Shown piece by piece: positions 55,723 through 64,000 of a stretch of DNA of 64,000 nt. Position numbers and translations under genes: made by a program. The first letter of the stretch is position 1. Each line of letters opens with the position of its first letter. The DNA lies in the NCBI GenBank assembly GCA_905182565.1, contig CAJJCB010000017.1:124001-188000 (forward strand), read 5' to 3'. A model generated the notes under the pieces. That model did not search any database, was not told the origin of the DNA, and worked only from the letters and a program-made list of their open reading frames with translations. The stretch is from Acidimicrobiaceae bacterium (GTDB lineage Bacteria > Actinomycetota > Acidimicrobiia > Acidimicrobiales > Poriferisodalaceae).

Positions 55723-57457
55723 TTGAACCCCATATAAGACCGGATGATATTGCGGATTGAACGGCAGTTGATGCAGTGTGTCCAAGTCCACAAATCGAAG
55801 CATCTGACATAGCGTTGCCGATGTCCCTCAACAGCTCTATGTTGGGCCTTTCCACGTCTATGGTTTGTTTAATTTGCAATAATTGCTCGTGTTGTCGCAT
55901 CGTGCCAATACGGCAAGGAACACATTGCCCACACGATTCATTTTTGAAGAACTCAGCAACGCGAATAATGACATCGAGAATATTAACTTGTTCGCCCAGG
56001 ACCATGACGGCCCCGGAGCCCAGAGAAACACCATGTGATTGCGTTGCTTCTGCAGATAATGGCAAATTAAAATGCTCCGGCTCTACTAGTGAACCGGCTG
56101 CTCCACCGAGCAACACAGCCTGCGTTGCGCTTGTTGGGCCACCCGCCAGGCTAATTAGTTCATTAATTTTGATCCCGAACTCAGCCTCATAAAGCCCCGG
56201 TTCATGAACGTCTCCAGACACACAGTAGAGCTTCGTTCCGGGTGATTTCGGTGTTCCTTGACTTTTGTATTTCGTTACACCGCCAGTCAAGATTTCCAGT
56301 ACGTTAATTAAGGTTTCCGGATTGTTGACCACTGTTGGGCGACCAAACAACCCGCTAGTTGTGGGGTAAGGAGGCTTCGATCGGGGTTCGCCGCGATAGC
56401 CCTCGATTGAACTAAACAGCGCTGTTTCTTCTCCGCATATGTACGCGCCGGCTCCTTTTCTAACTTCAATATCAAAGGAATAGTCAGTGTCCAAAATATT
56501 GTGGCCTAATAGGTTCGAGTGACGAGCTTTAGCTAGAGCCATAGTCACGCGTTGAATTGCTAAGGGGTACTCAGCTCGAATATAGATCCACCCGGTTTTA
56601 GCCCCAACGGTCACTCCTGCGATTGTCATAGCTTCAATCAAGGCAAATGGGTCTGATTCCATGATGACACGATCTTTGAAAGTGCCCGGCTCGGACTCAT
56701 CGGCATTTGCTACGATGTATTTCACGTCTGTTGATTCTGCGGCTACCGCGGCCCACTTGGCGCCCGTTGGGAAGCCGGCCCCTCCCCGTCCAGTGAGACC
56801 AGATTCAGTGACTAGATCGATAACCGCCGCTGGACCCATCTTGATCGCAATAGACAGAGCTTCATAGCCACCACTATTTTTGTAGGAACTTAAGCTGGTC
56901 GGATCGATGCGGCCGACGCGTTTAAGCAACTGGTCACCTTTCGATATTGTCTGAAGACTAGGACCTAAGTCACCGTCAGCCATCGCATAATCTGGACATT
57001 GTTTCCCCTGAAAAAAAACTGCAGGAGCGTTGGCGCACAAACCAAGGCAGGCGCTTCTTTCTGATTCTTGCCCATTTTTTTTAAGATCTGTTAGGAGTTC
57101 TTCGCTGCCGGTCATAGAACACAATGGGTCTACGCAAACGTGAGCAAGATAATCTGACTCGATAGGGCGGTCAGTTCGAAACAAGTCATAGAACGTAGCT
57201 ACGCCATATATTTCTGCCTCTGAGACCTGGAGTAACTCTGAGATATACCGCACACCACCAGGGGAAATCCAACCACTTTCGCTCTGTAGCGCGTGCAGCG
57301 CAGGAAGCAGAAAACTCCGAGATTCTTTTATCCTACTTAAACCGCCCCTAACCACGCGGTCGCTTCGTATCAGGACCTCGGCTTGTTTCGCGACAGCATC
57401 AATCGCCGTAGCTTCAGCTACCGTTACAACGGTACGAATGGAAAGCGGTTTCGTCAT
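55715..57457 (-). CDS. NAD-dependent formate dehydrogenase diaphorase subunit (fused NuoE-NuoF)
   Basis: 580 aa. Residues about 30-175 are a NuoE-like thioredoxin-fold 2Fe-2S domain (SGWISPGGVRYISELLQVSEAEIYGVATFYDLF, then CVDPLC and CLGLCANAP ligands). The remainder is NuoF: GLTGRGGAGFPTGAKWA (FMN/NAD), ANADESEPGTFKDR, GAGAYICGEETAL, and C-terminal ESCGQCVPCRIGT...CGLG for the 4Fe-4S cluster. It passes electrons from formate oxidation to NAD. It begins directly after the stop of the catalytic gene with no spacer. Confidence 0.95.
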   Translation of the reverse strand: MTKPLSIRTVVTVAEATAIDAVAKQAEVLIRSDRVVRGGLSRIKESRSFLLPALHALQSESGWISPGGVRYISELLQVSEAEIYGVATFYDLFRTDRPIESDYLAHVCVDPLCSMTGSEELLTDLKKNGQESERSACLGLCANAPAVFFQGKQCPDYAMADGDLGPSLQTISKGDQLLKRVGRIDPTSLSSYKNSGGYEALSIAIKMGPAAVIDLVTESGLTGRGGAGFPTGAKWAAVAAESTDVKYIVANADESEPGTFKDRVIMESDPFALIEAMTIAGVTVGAKTGWIYIRAEYPLAIQRVTMALAKARHSNLLGHNILDTDYSFDIEVRKGAGAYICGEETALFSSIEGYRGEPRSKPPYPTTSGLFGRPTVVNNPETLINVLEILTGGVTKYKSQGTPKSPGTKLYCVSGDVHEPGLYEAEFGIKINELISLAGGPTSATQAVLLGGAAGSLVEPEHFNLPLSAEATQSHGVSLGSGAVMVLGEQVNILDVIIRVAEFFKNESCGQCVPCRIGTMRQHEQLLQIKQTIDVERPNIELLRDIGNAMSDASICGLGHTASTAVQSAISSGLIWGSND

Positions 57458-59380
57458 TTATATCGTCACTTCATCTACGAATTTATCGATTCGAACTGCG
57501 GATGCCTTAAATTCTGATGTGCCGCTCTTAAGATCCCAATGGTCGTTGGTTAGTAGATTTATGTCCGCTATTTCCGGGAAGTGAAAAGTAGAAAAAACAA
57601 GACCAGTCGGCAAGTTTTCGACGACCTTCGCAGTCATTTTTATCGAGCCTCGTTTCGATGAAACTTTCACTATTTCACCGTCGGATATGCCAATAGCTTC
57701 GGCGTCGATGGCATTTAGGTCAATAGTTTGTCCAGTTCGGATCGGCGATGGATAGTTGCGCGATTGCACACCTGTATTGAACGAGTCAAGAACTCGACCG
57801 GTTGTGAGGCGTAAAGGGTACTCTGGATTTAAATGTTCTTTAGGGCCCTCGTGCACTGTTACTGAAAACGGTGCGGCTTGGTGACCTTCGAGATCTTTTT
57901 CCCAAAGCCACCCATGAAGGTATTCAGTTCCTGGGTGTTCAGTCGTCGGGCATGGCCACTGGAGACCAGGGCCGTTGTCCAAACGTTCGTAGGACATACC
58001 GGCATGCATCGGAGAAAGCGCACGAATTTCATCCCATACCTGTTCAGGTCGTCGGGCAGGCCAGTTAGCTCCAAGACGATCTGCGAGTCCCACGATGATA
58101 TCAAGGTCATCTTTAGTCGAGCTGATGCTCTTTACGGCTGGTCTTACTCGCTGCACCCGTCTCTCGCTTGATGTAACTGTGCCATCGCTCTCTGCCCAAC
58201 CGACACTGGCGGGAAACACAACATCTGCCATTTCAGCGGTTCGCGTAAGGAAGATATCTTGAACTATTAGAGTATCGAGTTGTGAAAGTGCTTTTCTTGC
58301 TGACTTTGCGTCAGCTTCAGATTGCGCAGGGTTCTCACCGATAACGTACAAAGCTCGAAGCTCATTTCGGTGCATGGCTTCAAACATCAAAGTTAAATGT
58401 AAGCCCGGCTTAGGGTTGATCTTGGTTTCATAGATGAGTTCGAACTTTCGGCGAGCATTATCATCTGTGATGTCTTGAAAGCCTGGCAACTTGTCGGGTA
58501 GAGCGCCCATATCGCCCCCGCCTTGCACGTTGTTTTGACCGCGGAGCGGGACTAAGCCGGACCCCCACCGACCAATATGGCCCGTCAATAGGGCTAAGTT
58601 GCATAGGGACAGCACATTCTCGACAGCGTTATGGTGCTCCGTGATACCGAGCGTCCATAAAATTTGTGCCGTCTTTGCATTGGCGTAGGAATGAGCTAAT
58701 TCTTTTATCGCATCGCCCGGGATCCCAGTGATGAGCTCGGCACGTTCTAGTGTGTACCAGTCGACGCTTTCCTTGAATTTCTTGAAGCCAGTTGTAGCGC
58801 GTTTGATAAAAGTCAGATCATGTAAATTCGCATTTATAATTTCTCGTGCTATGGCGTTAGCTAAGGCAATATCAGTTCCGATGTCTAGACCGAGCCATAG
58901 ATCAGCAAATTCGGCGGACGCCGTCCGCCTCGGGTCAATAACAAAAAGCTTTGCGCCTTTCCTAAGAGCTTTTAGGACACGATGAAAGTAGATCGGATGT
59001 GCTTCGCGAGCATTGGAGCCCCACAGCAAAATGACTTCAGAATCTTCAACTTCACGATATGAGCTTGTTCCACCGCCTGCTCCGAACACTGTCGCCAGAC
59101 CGACGACGCTTGGAGCATGTCAAGTTCGGTTACAAGAATCGATGTTGTTGGACTTGATCACAGATCTCATGAATTTCTGAGCTGCATAATTCATTTCGTT
59201 GGTACTTTTTGAACAGCTGAATAGTCCAATACTGTCAGGGCCGCTCGATTCAAGCGCCGCTAACAATCCCTTGGCAGCATGGTCAAATGCTTCGTCCCAG
59301 GTAGCTGTTGTTAGTTGCCCATTGCGTCGTATCAGCGGATCAGTTAAACGGCTTAGGGGCTCGACCGCACGATTCTTCAT
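57458..59380 (-). CDS. Formate dehydrogenase catalytic (molybdopterin) subunit, selenocysteine-containing
   Basis: 640 aa if the in-frame TGA at 59120-59122 is read as selenocysteine (residue 87). On both sides the protein is normal family sequence: NNIDSCNRT, Sec, then HAPSVVGLATVFG, the exact place of the Mo/W-liganding Sec or Cys, followed by the conserved His. Other motifs: RLTDPLIRRNG, VILLWGSNAREAHPI, DPRRTASAEFADLWL, LGITEHHNAVENV, GQNNVQGGGDMGALP, TRTAEMADVVFPA and the C-terminal cofactor-binding LRLTTGRVLDSFNTG. The family's N-terminal Fe-S domain is not here but in the gene at 54859. A simple caller would report two ORFs. The ATG lacks a clear ribosome site; the frame stays open 46 codons upstream without a start codon. 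Confidence 0.93.
59091..59107 (-). promoter_or_regulatory. SECIS-like stem-loop after the TGA
   Basis: On the minus strand GTCGTC-GGTCT-GGCGAC forms a 6-bp stem (one G-U pair) with a GGUCU loop. It starts 12 bases after the TGA. The E. coli fdhF SECIS, from memory, has an apical hairpin 11 bases after UGA with the loop AGGUCU, so both distance and loop agree. SelB would bind here to deliver Sec-tRNA. Confidence 0.87.
59120..59122 (-). other. In-frame TGA codon, predicted selenocysteine
   Basis: Minus-strand reading ...TGT AAC CGA ACT TGA CAT GCT CCA AGC... gives Cys-Asn-Arg-Thr-Sec-His-Ala-Pro-Ser. Frame and homology run through the codon without a shift, and a SECIS-like hairpin follows 12 bases on. 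Sec at this place binds the molybdenum or tungsten in formate dehydrogenases. Confidence 0.92.
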
Positions 59381-59462
59381 GTACGTAAGAGTAGCCGTGA
59401 TTAGGTTGAACCTATGCTGTTTAACGGATCCATAATCGGGTTTCTTGAGTGACGGGTGTTCG

Positions 59463-60218
59463 TTAGGAAACTTGCCAAACGGAAACGTGTTTGGATGATT
59501 CCGAGTTAAAAGTATTATTTAGCCAATCCTGATGGCGTTCCACCAAATCGAAACCTGTTGCACTAGCCATCTCGTCAATTTCTGGAGGAGTGCAATAGCG
59601 CAAAAGGTATGGATAAAACTCATTTCCATTTTTCGACATCTTAACGAGTTGTCCCGAAATAGTTTGGTTTAAAGGGTCGACCTTAACGGCATCAAGAAGT
59701 AGCTGGTCAACTTCCATCGATCTGACCGACACATGGTCTGTTGCTTGAGGAACTGGGACAAATGCTTCAATTACAAGCTTCCCTCCCGGTTTCAGCACAC
59801 GCGCACATGTCCGAATGCATTCTTGCTGCGACTCCTTTGTGGTTAGGTTGAAAAACGTGTTAAAGCCAATCAGAACCACTGAATACGAGTCGGCTTCGAG
59901 TTCGCTGCACTTCGACATGTCGTCATGAATAACTATAATATTCTGAGCATCAGGCTTAGATCGCAATAAGTCCAACATCAGCGTAGACGAGTCCACTCCT
60001 GTAACTTTTAAGCCCGTTTTATCTATGGCTATTGCAAGTCTGCCGGATCCGATTCCCAGTTCGAGAACCGGCCCACCAAGAGCAAGTTCTACAACTTTTC
60101 GCGCCACATGCTCAGGATCGCTTAGATTCTTTGCTCTAGCGGAATCCTCGTCGCCGTACCAAAGATCGTAAACAGCGGCGTAAGAATCTCCGTATGTACT
60201 CACCTCATAATCTTTCAT
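59463..60218 (-). CDS. Class I SAM-dependent methyltransferase
   Basis: 251 aa. AdoMet motif I is LELGIGSGRLAI, followed by VTGVDSSTLMLDLL (acidic end of strand two), IIVIHDDMSK, VVLIGFNTFFNL and LKPGGKLVIEAFVP. The start overlaps etfA by 4 bases (ATGA), so it is co-transcribed with the electron-transfer and formate genes. It resembles small-molecule methyltransferases; glycine or sarcosine N-methylation would suit the neighbourhood, but the substrate cannot be read from sequence. Confidence 0.89.
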   Translation of the reverse strand: MKDYEVSTYGDSYAAVYDLWYGDEDSARAKNLSDPEHVARKVVELALGGPVLELGIGSGRLAIAIDKTGLKVTGVDSSTLMLDLLRSKPDAQNIIVIHDDMSKCSELEADSYSVVLIGFNTFFNLTTKESQQECIRTCARVLKPGGKLVIEAFVPVPQATDHVSVRSMEVDQLLLDAVKVDPLNQTISGQLVKMSKNGNEFYPYLLRYCTPPEIDEMASATGFDLVERHQDWLNNTFNSESSKHVSVWQVS

Positions 60219-61192
60219 CGATCGTTTCGTCTTACTATCTCATGAGATACTGCTGGAATTACATCGTGTAGATTTGCGATGACTGCGTAGTCAGCTTTTT
60301 TCACCATGTTCGCTTCAGGGTCGGTATTTATTGCGAGTATGGTCTTTGACGCCATGGCTCCAACCCAATGTTGAATCGCACCTGAAATACCGCATGCTAT
60401 ATACAGGTCGGGGGCTATTCGTTTGCCGGTTTGTCCCACCTGATCAGTATGGCTTCGCCAGCCATTGTTAGTAACGGCACGCGAGCAACCGACCTTCCCG
60501 TTTAACAATCCTGCAAGTGTTTCAAGTACATCAAAACCGTCGGCTGAGCCAACTCCTCTGCCCCCAGATACCACGACTGCTGATGTTTCCAACGATTGGC
60601 CCGCTGGCTTCTCTGTACGTTCAGTTACGACCGTTTTAATGGCTTCACTATCGAGCTCGATTTCATGAAAAACAATTTCGAGCGGTTCTGAACTCTTAGA
60701 CAGCTTTGCTTCGCACGAATGTAGGGCGAAGCTCACTATGGGTAATGCTGTCTTCACAGAAACCTCCTCAATCAATGATCCTCCCCATTGAACGCGACTA
60801 GCTTGCCATGGCTCACCGACCATTACCGAGAGGCAGTTAGCCACGAATGGTGCATCAAGGATCGCTGCAACATTGGCCATGACCTCATGGCCACGATCAG
60901 AACCGCAAGCGATAACTGCGACAGGTTCAACCAAAGAGGTTATTTGAACTATTCCTTGCGCCCAGGCTTGCGGTCCATAGTCTTGAAGAGAGGAATTAGT
61001 GAGATAACGAATTAAATCCACTCCGTGTTCAGACCAACCCGCCGCCAAGTCTGTATAGCGAGGATCAAATGTCACGGCCTCGAGCGTCCCATTTACTTGG
61101 TTTGCCAAGTTCCGTCCATGTGTTAGTAACTCATTAATCGTTTCTGTTGCGTCCGCTTCACAACTATCTACAAGTACCAAAATGCCAGACAT
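60215..61192 (-). CDS. etfA: Electron transfer flavoprotein alpha subunit
   Basis: 325 aa. An N-terminal ETF domain and a C-terminal FAD domain with SGGRGVGSADGFDVLETLAGLL, GCSRAVTNNGW, VGQTGKRIAPDLYIACGISGAIQHWVGA and AINTDPEANMVKKADYAVIANLHDVIP. Accepts electrons from the adjacent dimethylglycine/sarcosine dehydrogenase. ATG follows the etfB stop directly (TAGATG). Confidence 0.95.
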   Translation of the reverse strand: MSGILVLVDSCEADATETINELLTHGRNLANQVNGTLEAVTFDPRYTDLAAGWSEHGVDLIRYLTNSSLQDYGPQAWAQGIVQITSLVEPVAVIACGSDRGHEVMANVAAILDAPFVANCLSVMVGEPWQASRVQWGGSLIEEVSVKTALPIVSFALHSCEAKLSKSSEPLEIVFHEIELDSEAIKTVVTERTEKPAGQSLETSAVVVSGGRGVGSADGFDVLETLAGLLNGKVGCSRAVTNNGWRSHTDQVGQTGKRIAPDLYIACGISGAIQHWVGAMASKTILAINTDPEANMVKKADYAVIANLHDVIPAVSHEIVRRNDR

Positions 61193-61960
61193 CTAAACCA
61201 ATCCCATTTCTTCTAACAGATCTACAACAGCTCCTGCAGCGTTACTATCTGTTCCGAGAATTACTGTCTCTTTAGCCACTTCAGCTGGTCTAAATAGGCG
61301 CAGCCGATATTGTTCTCCTGGCTCGGAGTGATCTTCGATAACCCTCACAGATAGCTTCTTTGATGCAAGTCTGCCCTTCATGGTGGGATAGCGAGGCAGG
61401 TTTATACCTTCTTTGACTCCGAATGCGGCCGGGCCCGTGACTCTGTAGACCTCAACGCCTGACAGAGTTTCGCGTCTGGCTACAAATCCCCCCTCTTCAG
61501 CTTCAATACCATTGATAGCGTTAACTATCGGGCGACCGAGAAGGTGAGCAGTTCTAATTCCTGTCTGGTAGCCACCAGTATCTGCAGCTTCGTTGCCAAA
61601 TAATAGTAAGTCGTAGTTACCAGACTCATTTTCTAAAGCCCTTACAGCCGTCGACAATGCACGTGCAGTGCGCTGAGGGTCCCAATCGTTTCCACTACTA
61701 TTTTCAATCAGCACTAAAGAGCTTGCCCCAACACTGGCCGCGTACCTTAGTTGTTCTTCTGATGCGCTTGAACCTGCTGTAAGAATCGTAACCTCACCGC
61801 CATGTTGTTCAGAAAGCTGAGTTGCGGCTTCTATAGCGCACTCTTCGTGTGGGCTCATAGTGAAACCCAAATGCCCTGAGTCGATATTTTGCTCATCTTC
61901 TGTGATAATTATTCGCGCCCCGGGTGCAGGAACACGTTTGACACATACCAAAATTCGCAT
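61193..61960 (-). CDS. etfB: Electron transfer flavoprotein beta subunit
   Basis: 255 aa from the ATG at 61960 (MRILVCVKRVPAPG), the usual start of the family; an in-frame TTG at 61978 would add six residues. Seen: SPHEECAIEAATQL, the AMP-binding region LLLFGNEAADTGGYQTG, and the C-terminal MKGRLASKKL. It pairs with EtfA. The gene lies 40 bases downstream of the dehydrogenase whose electrons it carries. Confidence 0.95.
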   Translation of the reverse strand: MRILVCVKRVPAPGARIIITEDEQNIDSGHLGFTMSPHEECAIEAATQLSEQHGGEVTILTAGSSASEEQLRYAASVGASSLVLIENSSGNDWDPQRTARALSTAVRALENESGNYDLLLFGNEAADTGGYQTGIRTAHLLGRPIVNAINGIEAEEGGFVARRETLSGVEVYRVTGPAAFGVKEGINLPRYPTMKGRLASKKLSVRVIEDHSEPGEQYRLRLFRPAEVAKETVILGTDSNAAGAVVDLLEEMGLV

Positions 61961-62000
61961 AACTCCCATTTCGCTCAACTCACAACAGGACTTCGTTTAG

Positions 62001-64000
62001 CTAACAGCGCATTCGAGCATCCTCGCTATCGTATAGCGAAAGATTTCTACCGGTGGTAGCTACGGTTATTGGATATAACTCATTTTGGTATAGAACCTGC
62101 AACGCCGTTCCTGGGATGCATTTATCGATCGGCAAGTATGCCAATAGGACGTACTTTCCTATCGATGGTGCGCTTCCCGCTGTGGTCACTCGACTGATAC
62201 GGCCCTTATCATCTAAGATTCGATCACCATCTAAGGTCAATATAGGCTCGTTGCCCGATCCGGTAGGAAACCGTTCATATCCGGCCGAGCATTTGTTGCT
62301 GTCCATCGTTAGCGCACACAGTTGCGCTACTTGTTTAACTGCCCGTGCTTTTACGTAAGCCGTCTTACCTATGAAGTCGGCTGCTTTGACTTTATTTCTA
62401 TCAAGACCTGCTTCGACAGGGTTATATTCGTTCTCCAACTCCGACCCCATTAGTCTGTACCCTTTTTCGAGACGGCCACTCGTTCCGTAGACAGCTGCTC
62501 CGATAGGGCGTAAGTTGTAATCTTTGCCTGCTTCCCATAAGGCGTCCCAAAGAGCCAACCCGTGTTGAGTGCCAGTGTAAATTTCGAAGCCAGCATCGCC
62601 GACGTATGAAATCCTAAGCATGTCTACCGGTAACCCTTCCACTAGTAAAGATTGACTTGTACCGTATGGAAAATTATCTTGATCGAGCTTTGACTCGGTA
62701 ACCCTTGAAAGAAGGGCCACTGCCTTTGGACCCCATACACCAAAAGTGCAAATTGCGTTGGTTTTGTTTTCTAAATTGACTGATGCATCTGCGGGTAGAT
62801 GCGAGCGAAACCAATACTCGTCGCGCGCTCCATCAAATGCCCCAGTAATAATGCGGAATAAGTTCTCTTGGAGTCTCACGATTGTCAGATCTGACCTAAA
62901 ACCGCCGGATTCATTAAGGACTGGGGTGTAGATCGACTTACCTACTGGAACATCACATTTATTTACGACCATTTTCTCTACATACTCGAGAGCTCCTATC
63001 CCGCTAGCCTCAAAAATTTGAAACGCCGATAGATCAACTAGTCCTGCGTTCTCACGCATATGTAAATGCTCGGCATCAGATAGTGGGCTCCACCATCGCG
63101 CATCCCATTCATGCGTTCGTTGAGGTACGTCATAATTTGCGAGTAGATCGCTGTTGGACTGGTACCAATGCGGGCGTTCCCAACCACCAGCCTCAAAATA
63201 AAAAGCTCCTAAATCATCTGTGCGCGACTTTACAGGCCCGACTGTTATGTTCCGGCGGGAGTTCCATTGTTCGCGCGGGTGAACGATTCCATAGGTTTTG
63301 TTAAAATGCTCATCTGCTCGAGCCTCTATATGGTTTACATTTCGTTGTTGCGGATAGAACCTAGACACATCAGTTCCATGTGGATCGGTTAACTCGGGAT
63401 AGCCGTAAGTCATCCACTCGGCAAGTAGCTTTCCTACTCCTGGGCCCTCTTTCACCCAAACGGCTGCAGCTGCCCACAGATTCTCAACTTCGATAGTCGG
63501 GCCTAGAACTGGGTTAGCGTCTGGTGTTAGTGACAACAAGCCATTTATGGCGTATTTGATTTCACCATCGCCTAGAAAATCCATCAGCTCGATCGCTTCT
63601 TCCATCTGTTGGTCGAAATCGTCAGGCGTGAAAGGCATCTCCGTGGGACTGAGCGCGGCTTCGTCGTTCGAAGGAATATCGTCCACCCGATGCAAAATTG
63701 GCCGATGTCCGTATGAACCGACCTCCATGGACCCGGACGATTGTCGCTCGTAACAGAACGTGTCCATGTCTCTAACGATCGGGTAGGCCAGCTCCTGATT
63801 CGTTTCCACGAGCACGTCAAATGGTCCAACGTCGGCCATCTGATGGACAGCCGGGGTCAATGGAATTGTTGCGCCCGCCATCGCTGCTAATTTTGGGCTC
63901 CACACACCTGACGCGATAACAACCGTTTCGCAGCTAATTGTTCCATCTTCGGTAACTACTGCGCTTATAGCCTTACCGTGTGAAGTCTCAATTGTTTCAA
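62001..64000 (-). CDS. Dimethylglycine/sarcosine dehydrogenase-type flavoprotein (N-terminal part outside window)
   Basis: The frame is open to the end of the window (ETIETSHGKAIS upstream of the internal GTG at 63905), so the FAD-binding N-terminus lies beyond base 64000. Remaining parts: end of the DAO domain (GLLSLTPDANPVLGPTIEVENLWAAAAVWVKEGPGVGKLLAEWM), a connecting FAO_M region (DVSRFYPQQR, HPREQWNSRRN), a GcvT folate-binding domain (AGLVDLSAFQIFEASG, RISYVGDAGFEIY, MGSELENEYNPVEAGLD) and its C-terminal barrel. It demethylates dimethylglycine or sarcosine and hands electrons to ETF and the C1 unit to tetrahydrofolate. Confidence 0.92.
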   Translation of the reverse strand, partial: ETIETSHGKAISAVVTEDGTISCETVVIASGVWSPKLAAMAGATIPLTPAVHQMADVGPFDVLVETNQELAYPIVRDMDTFCYERQSSGSMEVGSYGHRPILHRVDDIPSNDEAALSPTEMPFTPDDFDQQMEEAIELMDFLGDGEIKYAINGLLSLTPDANPVLGPTIEVENLWAAAAVWVKEGPGVGKLLAEWMTYGYPELTDPHGTDVSRFYPQQRNVNHIEARADEHFNKTYGIVHPREQWNSRRNITVGPVKSRTDDLGAFYFEAGGWERPHWYQSNSDLLANYDVPQRTHEWDARWWSPLSDAEHLHMRENAGLVDLSAFQIFEASGIGALEYVEKMVVNKCDVPVGKSIYTPVLNESGGFRSDLTIVRLQENLFRIITGAFDGARDEYWFRSHLPADASVNLENKTNAICTFGVWGPKAVALLSRVTESKLDQDNFPYGTSQSLLVEGLPVDMLRISYVGDAGFEIYTGTQHGLALWDALWEAGKDYNLRPIGAAVYGTSGRLEKGYRLMGSELENEYNPVEAGLDRNKVKAADFIGKTAYVKARAVKQVAQLCALTMDSNKCSAGYERFPTGSGNEPILTLDGDRILDDKGRISRVTTAGSAPSIGKYVLLAYLPIDKCIPGTALQVLYQNELYPITVATTGRNLSLYDSEDARMRC

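Noticed and set aside
57458-59380. Formate dehydrogenase catalytic gene as a pseudogene with a nonsense mutation
   Set aside because: The stop is TGA, lies precisely at the Sec/Cys active-site position, the frame is kept on both sides, and a SECIS-like hairpin follows at the right distance. Random nonsense would not give this combination.

Overview
This 64 kb window looks like chromosome of a free-living, probably marine, member of the Actinobacteria, most likely an Acidimicrobiia-type lineage. The grounds are a complete Pup-proteasome locus (ARC/Mpa, Dop, Pup, PrcB, PrcA, PafA), a fused FbiC for coenzyme F420 synthesis, the TrmI-proteasome linkage, HelY and SNF2 helicases, and base composition that is by eye just under half G+C, which is low for Actinobacteria. 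Genes are densely packed with many ATGA and GTGA overlaps. I see no rRNA or tRNA genes, no CRISPR array, no insertion sequence and no prophage. The lineage call is inference.

Layout. 1-9 kb: the 3' part of a glycolate-oxidase-type Fe-S subunit, FbiC with an HxlR regulator, transaldolase and transketolase, and a FIST-domain protein. 9-12.5 kb: a LON-domain protein, three tiny membrane-associated proteins, TrmI, and a MarP-like membrane serine protease. 12.5-20.5 kb: the pupylation/proteasome cluster with a ferredoxin on the other strand and a DUF3866 protein at the end. 20.5-26.4 kb: signal peptidase I, a glycerophosphodiesterase, TatA/B and TatC, HelY helicase, and a stand-alone domain resembling the C-terminal half of lipid kinases. 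26.4-31.3 kb: a double-length ThyX-like protein, an acetyltransferase, a Nudix hydrolase, an enoyl-CoA hydratase and a large low-complexity protein. 31.5-36 kb: a second-type (topoisomerase IV-like) A/B pair. 36-46.8 kb: metabolic singletons, an alkyltransferase-like DNA repair protein, a SNF2 helicase and ProS.

46.9-64 kb is the most interesting part: two facing gene sets that together look like a route for stripping methyl groups from quaternary amines and oxidising the C1 units. The forward set encodes a corrinoid protein, a DUF1638 protein, a small Virulence_fact-type protein, a pterin-dependent methyltransferase, a RACo-type corrinoid activator, a non-pyrrolysine MttB-family methyltransferase and a GMC alcohol dehydrogenase (choline-dehydrogenase-like). 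The reverse set encodes a dimethylglycine/sarcosine dehydrogenase (runs off the window), EtfB, EtfA, a small-molecule methyltransferase and a three-gene NAD-linked formate dehydrogenase. The two sets meet tail to tail on one shared CTAG.

The formate dehydrogenase catalytic gene contains an in-frame TGA exactly at the active-site selenocysteine position, followed 12 nt later by a perfect 6-bp hairpin with a GGUCU loop that closely matches the E. coli fdhF SECIS. A standard gene caller would break this gene in two. In addition, the N-terminal Fe-S part of the usual alpha subunit is a separate downstream gene, so the catalytic polypeptide is split and its parts are in permuted order.
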